The notes beneath the pieces were generated by a model. It made no database searches. It was given only the letters and a program-made list of their open reading frames with translations, and had not been told where the DNA came from. Shown one piece after another: positions 1 through 5,373 of a stretch of DNA of 7,214 nt; the stretch's first letter is position 1; each line of letters opens with the position of its first letter. The position numbers and the translations under genes are program-made. Source of the DNA: Bacillota bacterium (lineage in GTDB: Bacteria; Bacillota; Bacilli; Bacillales; Bacillaceae_J); NCBI GenBank assembly GCA_023457235.1, contig JAEWMK010000201.1, positions 1 through 7,214 of the forward strand. Reading direction: 5' to 3'.

Positions 1-16
1 GTGTATAACATTCCTG
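1..16 (+). other. Non-RecA sequence abutting the recA Walker A codons
   Basis: In Bacillus RecA the residues before the Walker A proline are Val-Tyr-Gly. Read in the recA frame, bases 2-16 give Cys-Ile-Thr-Phe-Leu instead, so homology stops exactly between the Gly and Pro codons. The first six bases, GTGTAT, would encode the expected Val-Tyr if read in frame 1, but ten bases (7-16) then replace the single Gly codon, a net change of +7, and frame 1 hits TGA at 19-21. The segment ends in G at position 16, directly before the CCT codon. It could be the 3' end of an intervening element, a small indel, or a contig-end artefact. The window is too short to decide. Confidence 0.55.
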
Positions 17-871
17 CCTGAATCATCTGGTAAAACAACGGTAACCCTCCACGCGATTGCAGAAGTGCAAAAGTTAGGTGGAACGGCGGCCTTCATTGAC
101 GCCGAACATGCGCTCGATCCTGTTTATGCAGAAAAATTAGGTGTAAATATTGATGAACTACTGTTATCCCAACCAGATACAGGAGAGCAGGCGCTTGAGA
201 TTGCTGATGCTCTAGTACGCAGTGGCGCAGTTGATATCATCGTAATTGACTCTGTTGCGGCATTAGTACCAAAAGCTGAAATTGAAGGTGAAATGGGTGA
301 CTCCCACATGGGGTTACAAGCGCGCCTTATGTCACAAGCATTGCGTAAATTGTCAGGTGCCATCAATAAATCAAAAACAATTGCGATATTTATAAACCAA
401 GTTCGTGAAAAAATTGGTGTAATGTTCGGAAATCCGGAAACGACAACTGGTGGACGGGCATTGAAATTTTACAGCTCGATTCGTCTGGAAGTTCGCCGTG
501 CCGAAACAATTAAGCAAGGCAATGAAATGGTCGGAAGTAAAACAAAAATTAAAGTAGTTAAAAATAAAGTAGCGCCACCATTTAAAACAGCAGAAGTAGA
601 TATCATGTACGGAGAAGGTATTACTAGAGAAGGAGAATTAATAGATATCGCTTCAGAACTTGATATCGTTCAAAAAAGTGGTGCATGGTACTCTTATAAT
701 GAAGAGCGTCTAGGTCAAGGTCGGGAAAATGCAAAGCAATTTCTTAAAGAAAATCCTAACCTTTACGTGGAAATACGCGACCTAGTACGTACTCATTATG
801 GATTAGATAATCCGGTGGTAGCAGCTGAAGCTGAAAACGCAGCTGCCCAAGAAGAACTATTTGAAGAATAA
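17..871 (+). CDS. recA: RecA recombinase, 5'-partial (lacks about 64 N-terminal residues)
   Basis: RecA forms ATP-dependent filaments on single-stranded DNA, drives strand exchange, and triggers LexA self-cleavage in the SOS response. The frame opens inside Walker A (PESSGKTT, bases 17-40). It continues with the FIDAEHALDP segment carrying the catalytic Glu, Walker B (DIIVIDSVAAL), the L1 loop region (EIEGEMGDSHMG) and the L2 region (FINQVREKIGVMFGNPETTT). An acidic C-terminus ends in EELFEE. From Pro to the stop there are 284 residues, which with the missing part would give about 348, the usual Bacillus RecA length. The C-terminal 80% is therefore intact and unfrayed. The ATG at 65 is an internal Met within the ATPase core, has no ribosome binding site, and is not a real start. 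The 5' boundary is abnormal (see 1-16). The gene is followed by its own terminator. Confidence 0.95.
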   Translation, partial: PESSGKTTVTLHAIAEVQKLGGTAAFIDAEHALDPVYAEKLGVNIDELLLSQPDTGEQALEIADALVRSGAVDIIVIDSVAALVPKAEIEGEMGDSHMGLQARLMSQALRKLSGAINKSKTIAIFINQVREKIGVMFGNPETTTGGRALKFYSSIRLEVRRAETIKQGNEMVGSKTKIKVVKNKVAPPFKTAEVDIMYGEGITREGELIDIASELDIVQKSGAWYSYNEERLGQGRENAKQFLKENPNLYVEIRDLVRTHYGLDNPVVAAEAENAAAQEELFEE

Positions 872-877
872 TATTAC

Positions 878-911
878 AAAAGAAGCGTTCGATACCGGAT
901 GCTTCTTTTTT
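878..911 (+). terminator. Rho-independent terminator of recA
   Basis: The arms AAAAGAAGCGT (878-888) and ATGCTTCTTTT (899-909) pair over 11 bp with one G-U, around a 10-base loop. The 3' arm runs into six T residues (906-911). It starts seven bases after the recA stop codon. Because the arms are A-rich then T-rich, it may also work on the opposite strand. Confidence 0.85.
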
Positions 912-1060
912 GCTGTCTAGCTTCAGCACCCAGCGACTAGTAAACTTCACCCACCTCCCTACGATAAGTCAACATCGGCTCACAAGTTCGCCGTGTTTCC
1001 TTTATCTCAGTCGATGTGCTCCAGTTTATACGTCGCTGAACGGGCGCTTCCGCTTTTCTA
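912..1060. repeat. Bacillaceae dispersed intergenic repeat with nested inverted repeats
   Basis: From memory, this block matches a repeat family scattered between genes in many Bacillaceae genomes. Those copies typically begin near TGTCTAGCTTCAGC and end near GCGCTTCCGCTTTTCT, and carry a core equivalent to the TTTCCTTTATCTCAGTCG at 996-1013. It has its own secondary structure. CAGCGAC (931-937) pairs with GTCGCTG (1032-1038), and after a short mismatch TAAAC (941-945) pairs with GTTTA (1024-1028). Inside that, ACATCGGCT (972-980) pairs with AGTCGATGT (1009-1017), with an alternative local hairpin between ACATCGGC (972-979) and GCCGTGT (990-996) that leaves one T bulged. It contains no gene; a 64-codon open frame on the minus strand is a by-product of the repeat. 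Its mechanism of spread and exact ends cannot be fixed from one copy. Confidence 0.7.
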
Positions 1061-1078
1061 ATTGCCAATAGACATTAC

Positions 1079-1107
1079 TTGACAACGGTATTCTGCACAT
1101 TTACAAT
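1079..1107 (+). promoter_or_regulatory. Sigma-A promoter of rny
   Basis: A perfect -35 box TTGACA (1079-1084) is separated by 17 bases from TACAAT (1102-1107), a 5 of 6 match to the -10 consensus. It lies just after the repeat element and predicts a transcription start near 1114 and a leader of about 115 bases before the rny start codon. A TATAAT at 1115-1120 is also present but is 30 bases from the TTGACA and has only a poor -35 of its own. Confidence 0.8.
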
Positions 1108-1230
1108 TAGTATGTATAATTTCACTATTTTTAGATATTGAAAATTATGGAAACTATGTGCTTTATCGAAAAAAAGAATGTATTTTATCATTCATGAAAG
1201 ATGTACAAGTCGATAGCAAGAGGAGGTGAA

Positions 1231-2793
1231 ATGATGGACCTAATTACTATCATCTCCATTTTGCTGGCCATACTTGTCGGTGCAGTTGTTGGTTATTTTG
1301 TTAGAAAATCCATTGCAGAAGCTAAGATTACAAGTGCAGAGCATGCAGCGCAGCAAATTATCGAAGATGCTAAACGTGATGCTGAGGCATCTAAGAAAGA
1401 AGCGCTACTTGAAGCAAAGGATGAAAATCATAAAATTCGTACAGAAGCGGAGCGAGAAATCCGTGAACGAAGGAGCGAGTTACAGAAGCAAGAAAATCGT
1501 TTGATGCAAAAGGAAGAGACTCTTGACCGGAAAAGTGAAAGCTTAGATAAACGCGAAGCAACGCTTGAAAAGAAAGAAGATTCTCTTGTCAAAAGACAAC
1601 AGCATATTGAAGAGTTGGAAAGCAAAATGGATGAAATGGTTCGTCAACAACAAGCAGAACTCGAACGAATTTCTGGATTATCCAAGGATGAAGCTAGACA
1701 CATTATCATTGAAAATCTTGAAAAAGAGCTTTCATACGAAACTGCAGTGATGATAAAGGAAAACGAGAATCGCATTAAAGAAGAGTCAGACAAAAAAGCG
1801 AAGGAAATCCTATCATTAGCCATCCAAAGATGTGCTGCGGATCATGTTGCAGAGACAACAGTGTCTGTTGTTAACTTACCTAATGACGAAATGAAAGGAC
1901 GTATTATCGGACGTGAAGGACGAAATATACGTACGATTGAGACGTTAACAGGAATCGATCTGATTATTGATGATACTCCGGAAGCTGTAATTTTATCCGG
2001 CTTTGATCCGATTCGTCGTGAAACTGCAAGACTGGCTTTAGAAAAACTAGTTCAAGATGGTCGTATTCATCCGGCTCGAATTGAAGAAATGGTAGAGAAA
2101 TCTAGACGAGAAGTTGATGAATATATCCGTGAAGTTGGAGAACAATCTACGTTTGAGGTTGGTGTTCATGGTTTACACCCTGATCTAATCAAAATCTTAG
2201 GTAGATTAAAGTATCGGACAAGTTACGGGCAAAACGTATTGAAGCACTCTATGGAGGTAGCTCACCTAGCTGGTTTAATGGCTGCTGAATTAGGTGAAGA
2301 TATCACTCTTGCCAAACGAGCAGGACTACTTCATGATATTGGAAAAGCAATTGACCACGAGGTTGAAGGAAGTCACGTTGAAATTGGTGTTGAACTTGCA
2401 ACCAAGTATAAAGAACATCCAGTAGTAATCAACAGTATTGCTTCCCACCATGGTGATACGGAAGCTACATCAATCATTGCTATTTTGGTAGCTGCTGCTG
2501 ATGCACTTTCTGCTGCGAGACCGGGTTCTAGAAGTGAGACACTCGAGAACTACATTCGCAGATTAGAAAAGCTTGAAGAAATTTCTGAGTCATATGAGGG
2601 TGTAGAAAAATCATTTGCAATTCAGGCAGGCCGCGAAATTAGAATAATGGTCAAACCAGATACCGTAGATGACCTACAAGCCCATAAATTAGCTAGAGAT
2701 ATTCGAAAGAGAATTGAAAGTGAATTAGACTATCCTGGTCATATTAAAGTGACTGTTATACGTGAAACTCGAGCAGTCGAGTACGCAAAATAG
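1231..2793 (+). CDS. rny: Ribonuclease Y (RNase Y)
   Basis: RNase Y is the membrane-anchored endoribonuclease that starts decay and processing of many mRNAs in Firmicutes. The 520-residue product has one N-terminal membrane helix (about residues 4-25). A long charged coiled coil (about 30-200) follows, then a KH RNA-binding domain with the GREG loop at 227-230, and an HD metal-dependent nuclease domain with the His-Asp pair at 368-369, the same position as in the B. subtilis enzyme. The start is set by AGGAGGTG at 1221-1228. ATG 1231 gives the B. subtilis length and numbering, whereas ATG 1234 has better spacing (7 bases from AGGAGG rather than 4), so either may be used. An in-frame ATG at 1201 lacks a ribosome binding site and would add ten unconserved residues. 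The gene has its own promoter and terminator. All key residues are present. Confidence 0.97.
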   Translation: MMDLITIISILLAILVGAVVGYFVRKSIAEAKITSAEHAAQQIIEDAKRDAEASKKEALLEAKDENHKIRTEAEREIRERRSELQKQENRLMQKEETLDRKSESLDKREATLEKKEDSLVKRQQHIEELESKMDEMVRQQQAELERISGLSKDEARHIIIENLEKELSYETAVMIKENENRIKEESDKKAKEILSLAIQRCAADHVAETTVSVVNLPNDEMKGRIIGREGRNIRTIETLTGIDLIIDDTPEAVILSGFDPIRRETARLALEKLVQDGRIHPARIEEMVEKSRREVDEYIREVGEQSTFEVGVHGLHPDLIKILGRLKYRTSYGQNVLKHSMEVAHLAGLMAAELGEDITLAKRAGLLHDIGKAIDHEVEGSHVEIGVELATKYKEHPVVINSIASHHGDTEATSIIAILVAAADALSAARPGSRSETLENYIRRLEKLEEISESYEGVEKSFAIQAGREIRIMVKPDTVDDLQAHKLARDIRKRIESELDYPGHIKVTVIRETRAVEYAK

Positions 2794-2830
2794 AAAGAAG
2801 TGGTGAATTTATTCACCACTTCTTTTGTTT
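2794..2830 (+). terminator. Strong Rho-independent terminator after rny
   Basis: A perfect 14-bp stem, AAAGAAGTGGTGAA (2794-2807) with TTCACCACTTCTTT (2812-2825), is closed by a TTTA loop and followed by TGTTTTT. The stem begins at the base after the rny stop codon. Symmetric A- and T-runs would let it act in both directions. Confidence 0.9.
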
Positions 2831-2858
2831 TTGACAATAATAAAACTGTATGTAAAAC
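2831..2858 (+). promoter_or_regulatory. Candidate sigma-A promoter for ymdB
   Basis: A perfect TTGACA (2831-2836) directly abuts the rny terminator. The best -10 is TAAAAC (2853-2858) at 16 bases, a 4 of 6 match. An alternative is AAAACT (2854-2859) at 17 bases with a TG one base upstream. The start would fall near 2865, giving a leader of about 30 bases to the ymdB ATG. The -35 is convincing and the -10 is weak. Confidence 0.45.
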
Positions 2859-2895
2859 TGAAATTATCATGTTAAAACAAGATAGGAGTTACCGA

Positions 2896-3696
2896 ATGAG
2901 AATATTATTTATTGGGGATGTTGTAGGGTCCCCCGGCAGAAATATGATTGACACTTATTTACCGAAATTGCAAAAAAAATATAAGGCCCACGTAACGATT
3001 ATTAACGGAGAAAATGCAGCCTCTGGAAAGGGAATAACTGAAAAAATATATCGTTCATTTTTAGAAGCCGGAGCGAATGTCGTAACACTTGGCAATCATT
3101 CCTGGGATAATAAAGAAATCTTTGAGTTTATTGATGATGCAAAATATCTAGTGAGACCTGCTAATTTCCCTGATCAAACACCGGGAAAAGGTTATTGTTT
3201 CTTGAACCTGAATGGAGTCGAAATAGCGATTATCAATTTGCAGGGAAGAACATTTTTGCCGCCACTTGATTGTCCCTTTAAAAAAGCGGATGAATTAATA
3301 AAAGAAATCCAAAAGAGAACGAATATTATTTTTGTGGATTTCCATGCCGAAGCAACAAGTGAAAAACAAGCGATGGGTTGGTACTTGGATGGAAAGGTTT
3401 CCGTAGTAGTTGGAACCCATACACATGTGCAAACGGCGGATAACCGAATTCTTCCGAATGGAACTGCCTACATAACGGATGTAGGGATGACAGGACCGTA
3501 TGACGGTATTCTTGGGGTCGAAAGGGAGGCAGTATTAAAAAGATTCCTGACGAGTCTTCCGGTAAGATTTGAAGTAATGAAAGGTCGGGAGCAACTAAGC
3601 GGCGTTGTTGTTGATATAGATCCGAAAACAGGAAAAGCACAAAAAATCGACCGAATATTAATAAACGAAGATCATCCATTTTTGAGTGAATTTTAA
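2896..3696 (+). CDS. ymdB: YmdB metallophosphodiesterase
   Basis: YmdB family proteins are calcineurin-like phosphodiesterases that hydrolyse cyclic nucleotides in vitro. In B. subtilis YmdB is needed for biofilm and nanotube development and acts partly through RNase Y. The 266-residue product (B. subtilis about 264) shows the dinuclear metal site in order: Asp8 in FIGDVVGSPGR, Glu39-Asn40 in INGENAA, Asn67-His68 in LGNHSW, His150 in DFHAEATSEK, and His175 and His177 in GTHTHVQTADNR. The conserved DVGMTGPYDGILG stretch follows at about 195-207. ATG 2896 has AGGAG at 2884-2888, seven bases upstream, and starts with the family signature MRILFIGD. An in-frame GTG at 2800 lies inside the rny terminator stem and is rejected. 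A terminator and a candidate promoter lie between it and rny, so it may be transcribed partly on its own. Confidence 0.96.
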   Translation: MRILFIGDVVGSPGRNMIDTYLPKLQKKYKAHVTIINGENAASGKGITEKIYRSFLEAGANVVTLGNHSWDNKEIFEFIDDAKYLVRPANFPDQTPGKGYCFLNLNGVEIAIINLQGRTFLPPLDCPFKKADELIKEIQKRTNIIFVDFHAEATSEKQAMGWYLDGKVSVVVGTHTHVQTADNRILPNGTAYITDVGMTGPYDGILGVEREAVLKRFLTSLPVRFEVMKGREQLSGVVVDIDPKTGKAQKIDRILINEDHPFLSEF

Positions 3697-3724
3697 AACT
3701 TTTTAGAAAAATAATAAGGATTAA

Positions 3725-3753
3725 GCAGGAATAACTGGGAATTTCGTGAATAT
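3725..3753 (+). promoter_or_regulatory. Sigma-H promoter of spoVS
   Basis: GCAGGAATA (3725-3733) fits the sigma-H -35 consensus RnAGGAwWW at every position. GAATAT (3748-3753) fits the GAATww part of the -10. AGGA and GAAT are 17 bases apart, as expected; only the leading purine of the -10 is missing (C at 3745). B. subtilis spoVS is known to be under sigma-H, which supports the call. Confidence 0.7.
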
Positions 3754-3772
3754 AGTAGAGAGGAAAGATTAA

Positions 3773-3847
3773 ATGATCTACTTGATCTACTTATTCATAC
3801 GAGGAGGAACCAGGAATGGAAATATTAAAAGTTTCAGCAAAATCTAA
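3773..3847 (+). CDS. Possible 24-codon upstream ORF overlapping the spoVS start
   Basis: An ATG at 3773 opens a 24-codon frame, ending with TAA at 3845-3847, that overlaps the first codons of spoVS in another frame. A purine-rich AGAGGAAAG lies upstream at about 3759-3767. The peptide begins with a short hydrophobic run, MIYLIYLFI, produced by a tandem repeat of GATCTACTT (3775-3783 and 3784-3792), then Arg-Gly-Gly-Thr-Arg. I do not recognise it. The arginine and glycine codons coincide with the spoVS ribosome binding site, so the frame could simply be a by-product. If translated, it could couple to or interfere with spoVS initiation. Confidence 0.15.
   Translation: MIYLIYLFIRGGTRNGNIKSFSKI
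3775..3792 (+). repeat. Tandem 9-bp direct repeat before spoVS
   Basis: GATCTACTT occurs twice head to tail at 3775-3783 and 3784-3792, between the sigma-H promoter and the spoVS ribosome binding site. It may be a slippage duplication or a binding site in the leader. Confidence 0.6.
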
Positions 3848-4076
3848 TCCTAATTCTGTAGCTGGAGCACTTGCGGGGGTTTTACGTGAACGAGGCGCCG
3901 CTGAGATTCAAGCAATTGGTGCAGGTGCCCTAAACCAAGCCGTAAAGGCGGTTGCGATCGCACGAGGGTTCGTTGCACCGAGTGGAGTCGATTTAATATG
4001 TATTCCTGCTTTTACAGATATTTTGATTGACGGCGAAGAGAGAACAGCAATTAAATTAATTGTTGAACCTCGCTAA
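3816..4076 (+). CDS. spoVS: Stage V sporulation protein S (SpoVS)
   Basis: SpoVS is a small, highly conserved Alba-like protein of spore formers. In B. subtilis, loss of it blocks sporulation at stage V (coat assembly and core dehydration) and affects septation. Nucleic-acid binding has been proposed from its fold, but its biochemical role is not settled. The 86-residue product, from MEILKVSAKSNPNSVAGA to KLIVEPR, appears identical or nearly so to the B. subtilis protein as I recall it, and has the full family length. GAGGAGG (3801-3807) lies eight bases before ATG 3816. A sigma-H promoter match lies about 60 bases upstream, consistent with early-sporulation expression. No clear terminator follows, only an A/T-rich run at 4078-4091. 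Its presence is the main sequence evidence that the organism sporulates. Confidence 0.97.
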   Translation: MEILKVSAKSNPNSVAGALAGVLRERGAAEIQAIGAGALNQAVKAVAIARGFVAPSGVDLICIPAFTDILIDGEERTAIKLIVEPR

Positions 4077-4122
4077 AATTTTTTTAAAAAACTTAAAATA
4101 ATAATTTACGTAGGGGCGTCTA

Positions 4123-4151
4123 TTGACTTGCAGCCAAATAAATACTAATAG
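4123..4151 (+). promoter_or_regulatory. Weak sigma-A promoter candidate for the dipeptidase
   Basis: TTGACT (4123-4128), 5 of 6 to the -35 consensus, is followed after 17 bases by TAATAG (4146-4151), only 3 of 6. TACTAAT at 4143-4149 is an alternative but is too close. The lack of a clear spoVS terminator means read-through could also feed the gene. Confidence 0.3.
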
Positions 4152-4165
4152 TTGTTTATTAGTAT
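4142..4165 (+). promoter_or_regulatory. Inverted repeat in the dipeptidase leader
   Basis: ATACTAATA (4142-4150) and TATTAGTAT (4157-4165) are perfect 9-bp arms around GTTGTT. The repeat overlaps the candidate -10 box, so it could be an operator. If transcribed, it would instead be an AT-only hairpin with no U-run after it, so it is not a terminator. Confidence 0.5.
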
Positions 4166-4200
4166 GGGGTGCTTGGAAAATTTAGATAGCCCCTTGTTTT
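4166..4200 (+). terminator. Possible attenuator hairpin in the dipeptidase leader
   Basis: GGGG (4166-4169), then CT after a two-base bulge, can pair with AGCCCC (4188-4193), followed by TTGTTTT. AGGGGC (4112-4117) can compete for the same GCCCCT (4189-4194) if transcription enters from spoVS. The stem is short and the loop long, so this is weak. Confidence 0.2.
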
Positions 4201-4223
4201 GTATGGAAACGGAGGACTTACTT

Positions 4224-5156
4224 ATGATGAAAATCTTTGATGCCCACTGTGATGTATTGTATAAAATGTGGCTTAATAACAAAATATCTTTCAAAGACAG
4301 TGATATCCTTCATGTAAACTATGAAAATTTGGTGTTTGCTGGAAGTAAAGTGCAATGTTTCGCCATTTATATACCGGAAAGTGTCAGGTTCGATGATCGT
4401 TTTAATGTTGCCTTAGAAATGGTTGATATTTTTTATGAAAGAGTTTTAAATGACATCCGTCCCAAGATAAAATTGGTGCTGGAAAAAGCAGATATACTCA
4501 AACTTAATGAGGATGAAATCGGCGCAATTTTAACTTTAGAAGGCTGTGATGCAATCGGGCATGACTTGGTAAAACTAAAAACACTATACAGACTTGGAGT
4601 CCGGTCCGTAGGTTTGACTTGGAATTTTGCAAATGCAGTGGCAGATGGGTGCCGTGAAAAGAGAAATGGAGGCCTTTCAAATTTTGGTATCGAGGTAGTG
4701 CAATTAAACAATGACTTAAAAATGTGGACAGATGTGTCCCATTTAAGTGAAAGATCCTTTTGGGATACAATGGAAGTGGCACAGTTTCCAATCGCATCAC
4801 ATTCCAATGTTTTTTCCTTATTTCAACATCCCCGCAATTTAAAGGATGACCAAATAAAGGCATTGATTGAGAAAAAGGGGATAATTGGCATCACCTTTGT
4901 TCCGTATTTTCTTAGTGAAAATGTTCAAAATACACATATTAAAGATATCCTCAACCATATCGACTATATTTGTGCTTTAGGCGGTGAAAGCAATATTGGT
5001 TTTGGTTCTGATTTTGATGGTATTGATGATACTGTCAATGGTTTAGAGGATTATCGAGGCTATAAGTTGCTTACTTCCGAGTTACAAAAACATTTTTCAA
5101 ATGAGCAAATTTCTAAATTTTGCTATCAAAATTTTGTAGATAACTTTCCAAATTAA
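4224..5156 (+). CDS. Peptidase M19 (membrane/renal-type) dipeptidase
   Basis: M19 dipeptidases are zinc-dependent amidohydrolase-fold enzymes that cleave dipeptides, in bacteria often including D-residue-containing substrates. The 310-residue product carries the metal ligands in family order: His8 and Asp10 in DAHCD, Glu106 in TLEGCD, His173 in TDVSHLS, His193 in ASHSN, and Asp263 in GFGSDFDG. QHPRNL at 201-206 fits the substrate-binding region. There is no signal peptide or membrane segment, so it is probably cytoplasmic despite the family name. ATG 4224 has GGAGG at 4211-4215, eight bases upstream; ATG 4227 is an alternative, and an in-frame TTG at 4152 lies inside an inverted repeat and is rejected. 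It stands between spoVS and korA with wide gaps on both sides. Its substrate cannot be read from sequence. Confidence 0.93.
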   Translation: MMKIFDAHCDVLYKMWLNNKISFKDSDILHVNYENLVFAGSKVQCFAIYIPESVRFDDRFNVALEMVDIFYERVLNDIRPKIKLVLEKADILKLNEDEIGAILTLEGCDAIGHDLVKLKTLYRLGVRSVGLTWNFANAVADGCREKRNGGLSNFGIEVVQLNNDLKMWTDVSHLSERSFWDTMEVAQFPIASHSNVFSLFQHPRNLKDDQIKALIEKKGIIGITFVPYFLSENVQNTHIKDILNHIDYICALGGESNIGFGSDFDGIDDTVNGLEDYRGYKLLTSELQKHFSNEQISKFCYQNFVDNFPN

Positions 5157-5216
5157 ACCCTATGAAAATTATATACACAAAATTGTCAAAAATGTGTTTC
5201 TAAGGGTTGATTTTTT
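5156..5216 (+). terminator. Possible terminator after the dipeptidase gene
   Basis: AACCCT (5156-5161) can pair with AGGGTT (5203-5208), with ACACA (5175-5179) and TGTGT (5193-5197) as an inner stem, then six T residues (5211-5216). The helix is interrupted and the arms are far apart, so it is a weak candidate, but nothing better lies in the gap. Confidence 0.35.
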
Positions 5217-5222
5217 CATTTT

Positions 5223-5249
5223 ATACGTCTAGAATTGAATACGTTTAGT
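5223..5249 (+). repeat. Direct repeat ATACGTYTAG upstream of korA
   Basis: ATACGTCTAG (5223-5232) and ATACGTTTAG (5239-5248) differ at one base and start 16 bases apart. The second copy overlaps a candidate -35 box at 5235-5240. Paired sites of this kind often bind a dimeric regulator, but I recognise no specific one. Confidence 0.4.
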
Positions 5250-5264
5250 ACCCTTCCATACACT
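5235..5264 (+). promoter_or_regulatory. Upstream candidate sigma-A promoter for korAB
   Basis: TTGAAT (5235-5240) and TACACT (5259-5264) are spaced by 18 bases; each is 4 of 6 to consensus. Use of it would give a leader of about 100 bases. Confidence 0.35.
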
Positions 5265-5313
5265 GATTATCAAAATAGTTTAATCTTTTTTACATAGGTG
5301 CTCAATGGAATCG

Positions 5314-5322
5314 TGCTACACT
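5314..5322 (+). promoter_or_regulatory. Extended -10 promoter candidate for korAB
   Basis: TGCTACACT fits the extended -10 form TGn followed by a 4 of 6 -10 box. There is no good -35 at 17 bases; TTTACA at 5289-5294 is 22 bases away. The predicted start near 5329 lies just before the palindrome at 5336-5352. Confidence 0.4.
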
Positions 5323-5335
5323 TAAAATCGTTGAA

Positions 5336-5352
5336 ACATTTATCATAAATGT
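5336..5352. promoter_or_regulatory. 17-bp palindrome (candidate operator) before korA
   Basis: ACATTTA (5336-5342) and TAAATGT (5346-5352) are perfect 7-bp arms around TCA. The palindrome lies just upstream of the korA ribosome binding site and just after the extended -10 candidate, where a bound repressor would block transcription. It overlaps an imperfect cre-like sequence (5331-5346) that lacks the central CG. I cannot assign a regulator. Confidence 0.4.
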
Positions 5353-5373
5353 ACATCAAAAGGGGTGTAAGAG

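Noticed and set aside
1..40. An intein in RecA
   Set aside because: The residue after the junction is Pro, and the preceding residues Phe-Leu do not resemble an intein His-Asn end.
756..950. Minus-strand open frame across the recA terminator and repeat
   Set aside because: It runs antisense to recA and through the terminator stem and the repeat; it has no recognisable protein features.
1079..1120. TTGACA paired with TATAAT at 1115 as the rny promoter
   Set aside because: The spacing is 30 bases; TACAAT at 17 bases is the workable partner.
1201..1230. Upstream in-frame ATG as the start of RNase Y
   Set aside because: It has no ribosome binding site, it would place AGGAGGTG inside the gene, and the catalytic His-Asp falls at 368-369, as in B. 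subtilis, only with the start at 1231.
2800..2895. Upstream GTG as the start of YmdB
   Set aside because: It lies inside the rny terminator stem and adds 32 residues not found in the family; ATG 2896 has a good AGGAG and begins with the family signature.
3326..3679. Minus-strand 117-codon open frame within ymdB
   Set aside because: It is fully antisense to conserved YmdB metal-site codons and shows no ribosome binding site or family resemblance.
4152..4223. Upstream TTG as the start of the dipeptidase
   Set aside because: It lies in the loop of an inverted repeat without a ribosome binding site; ATG 4224 has GGAGG at eight bases and family length.
4433..4863. Two minus-strand open frames inside the dipeptidase gene
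   Set aside because: They overlap each other and a well-supported gene on the other strand, and their residue composition looks like out-of-frame translation.
5331..5346. Catabolite-responsive (cre) site before korA
   Set aside because: The outer bases fit, but the essential central CG is replaced by AT, and the perfect palindrome at 5336-5352 explains the symmetry better.
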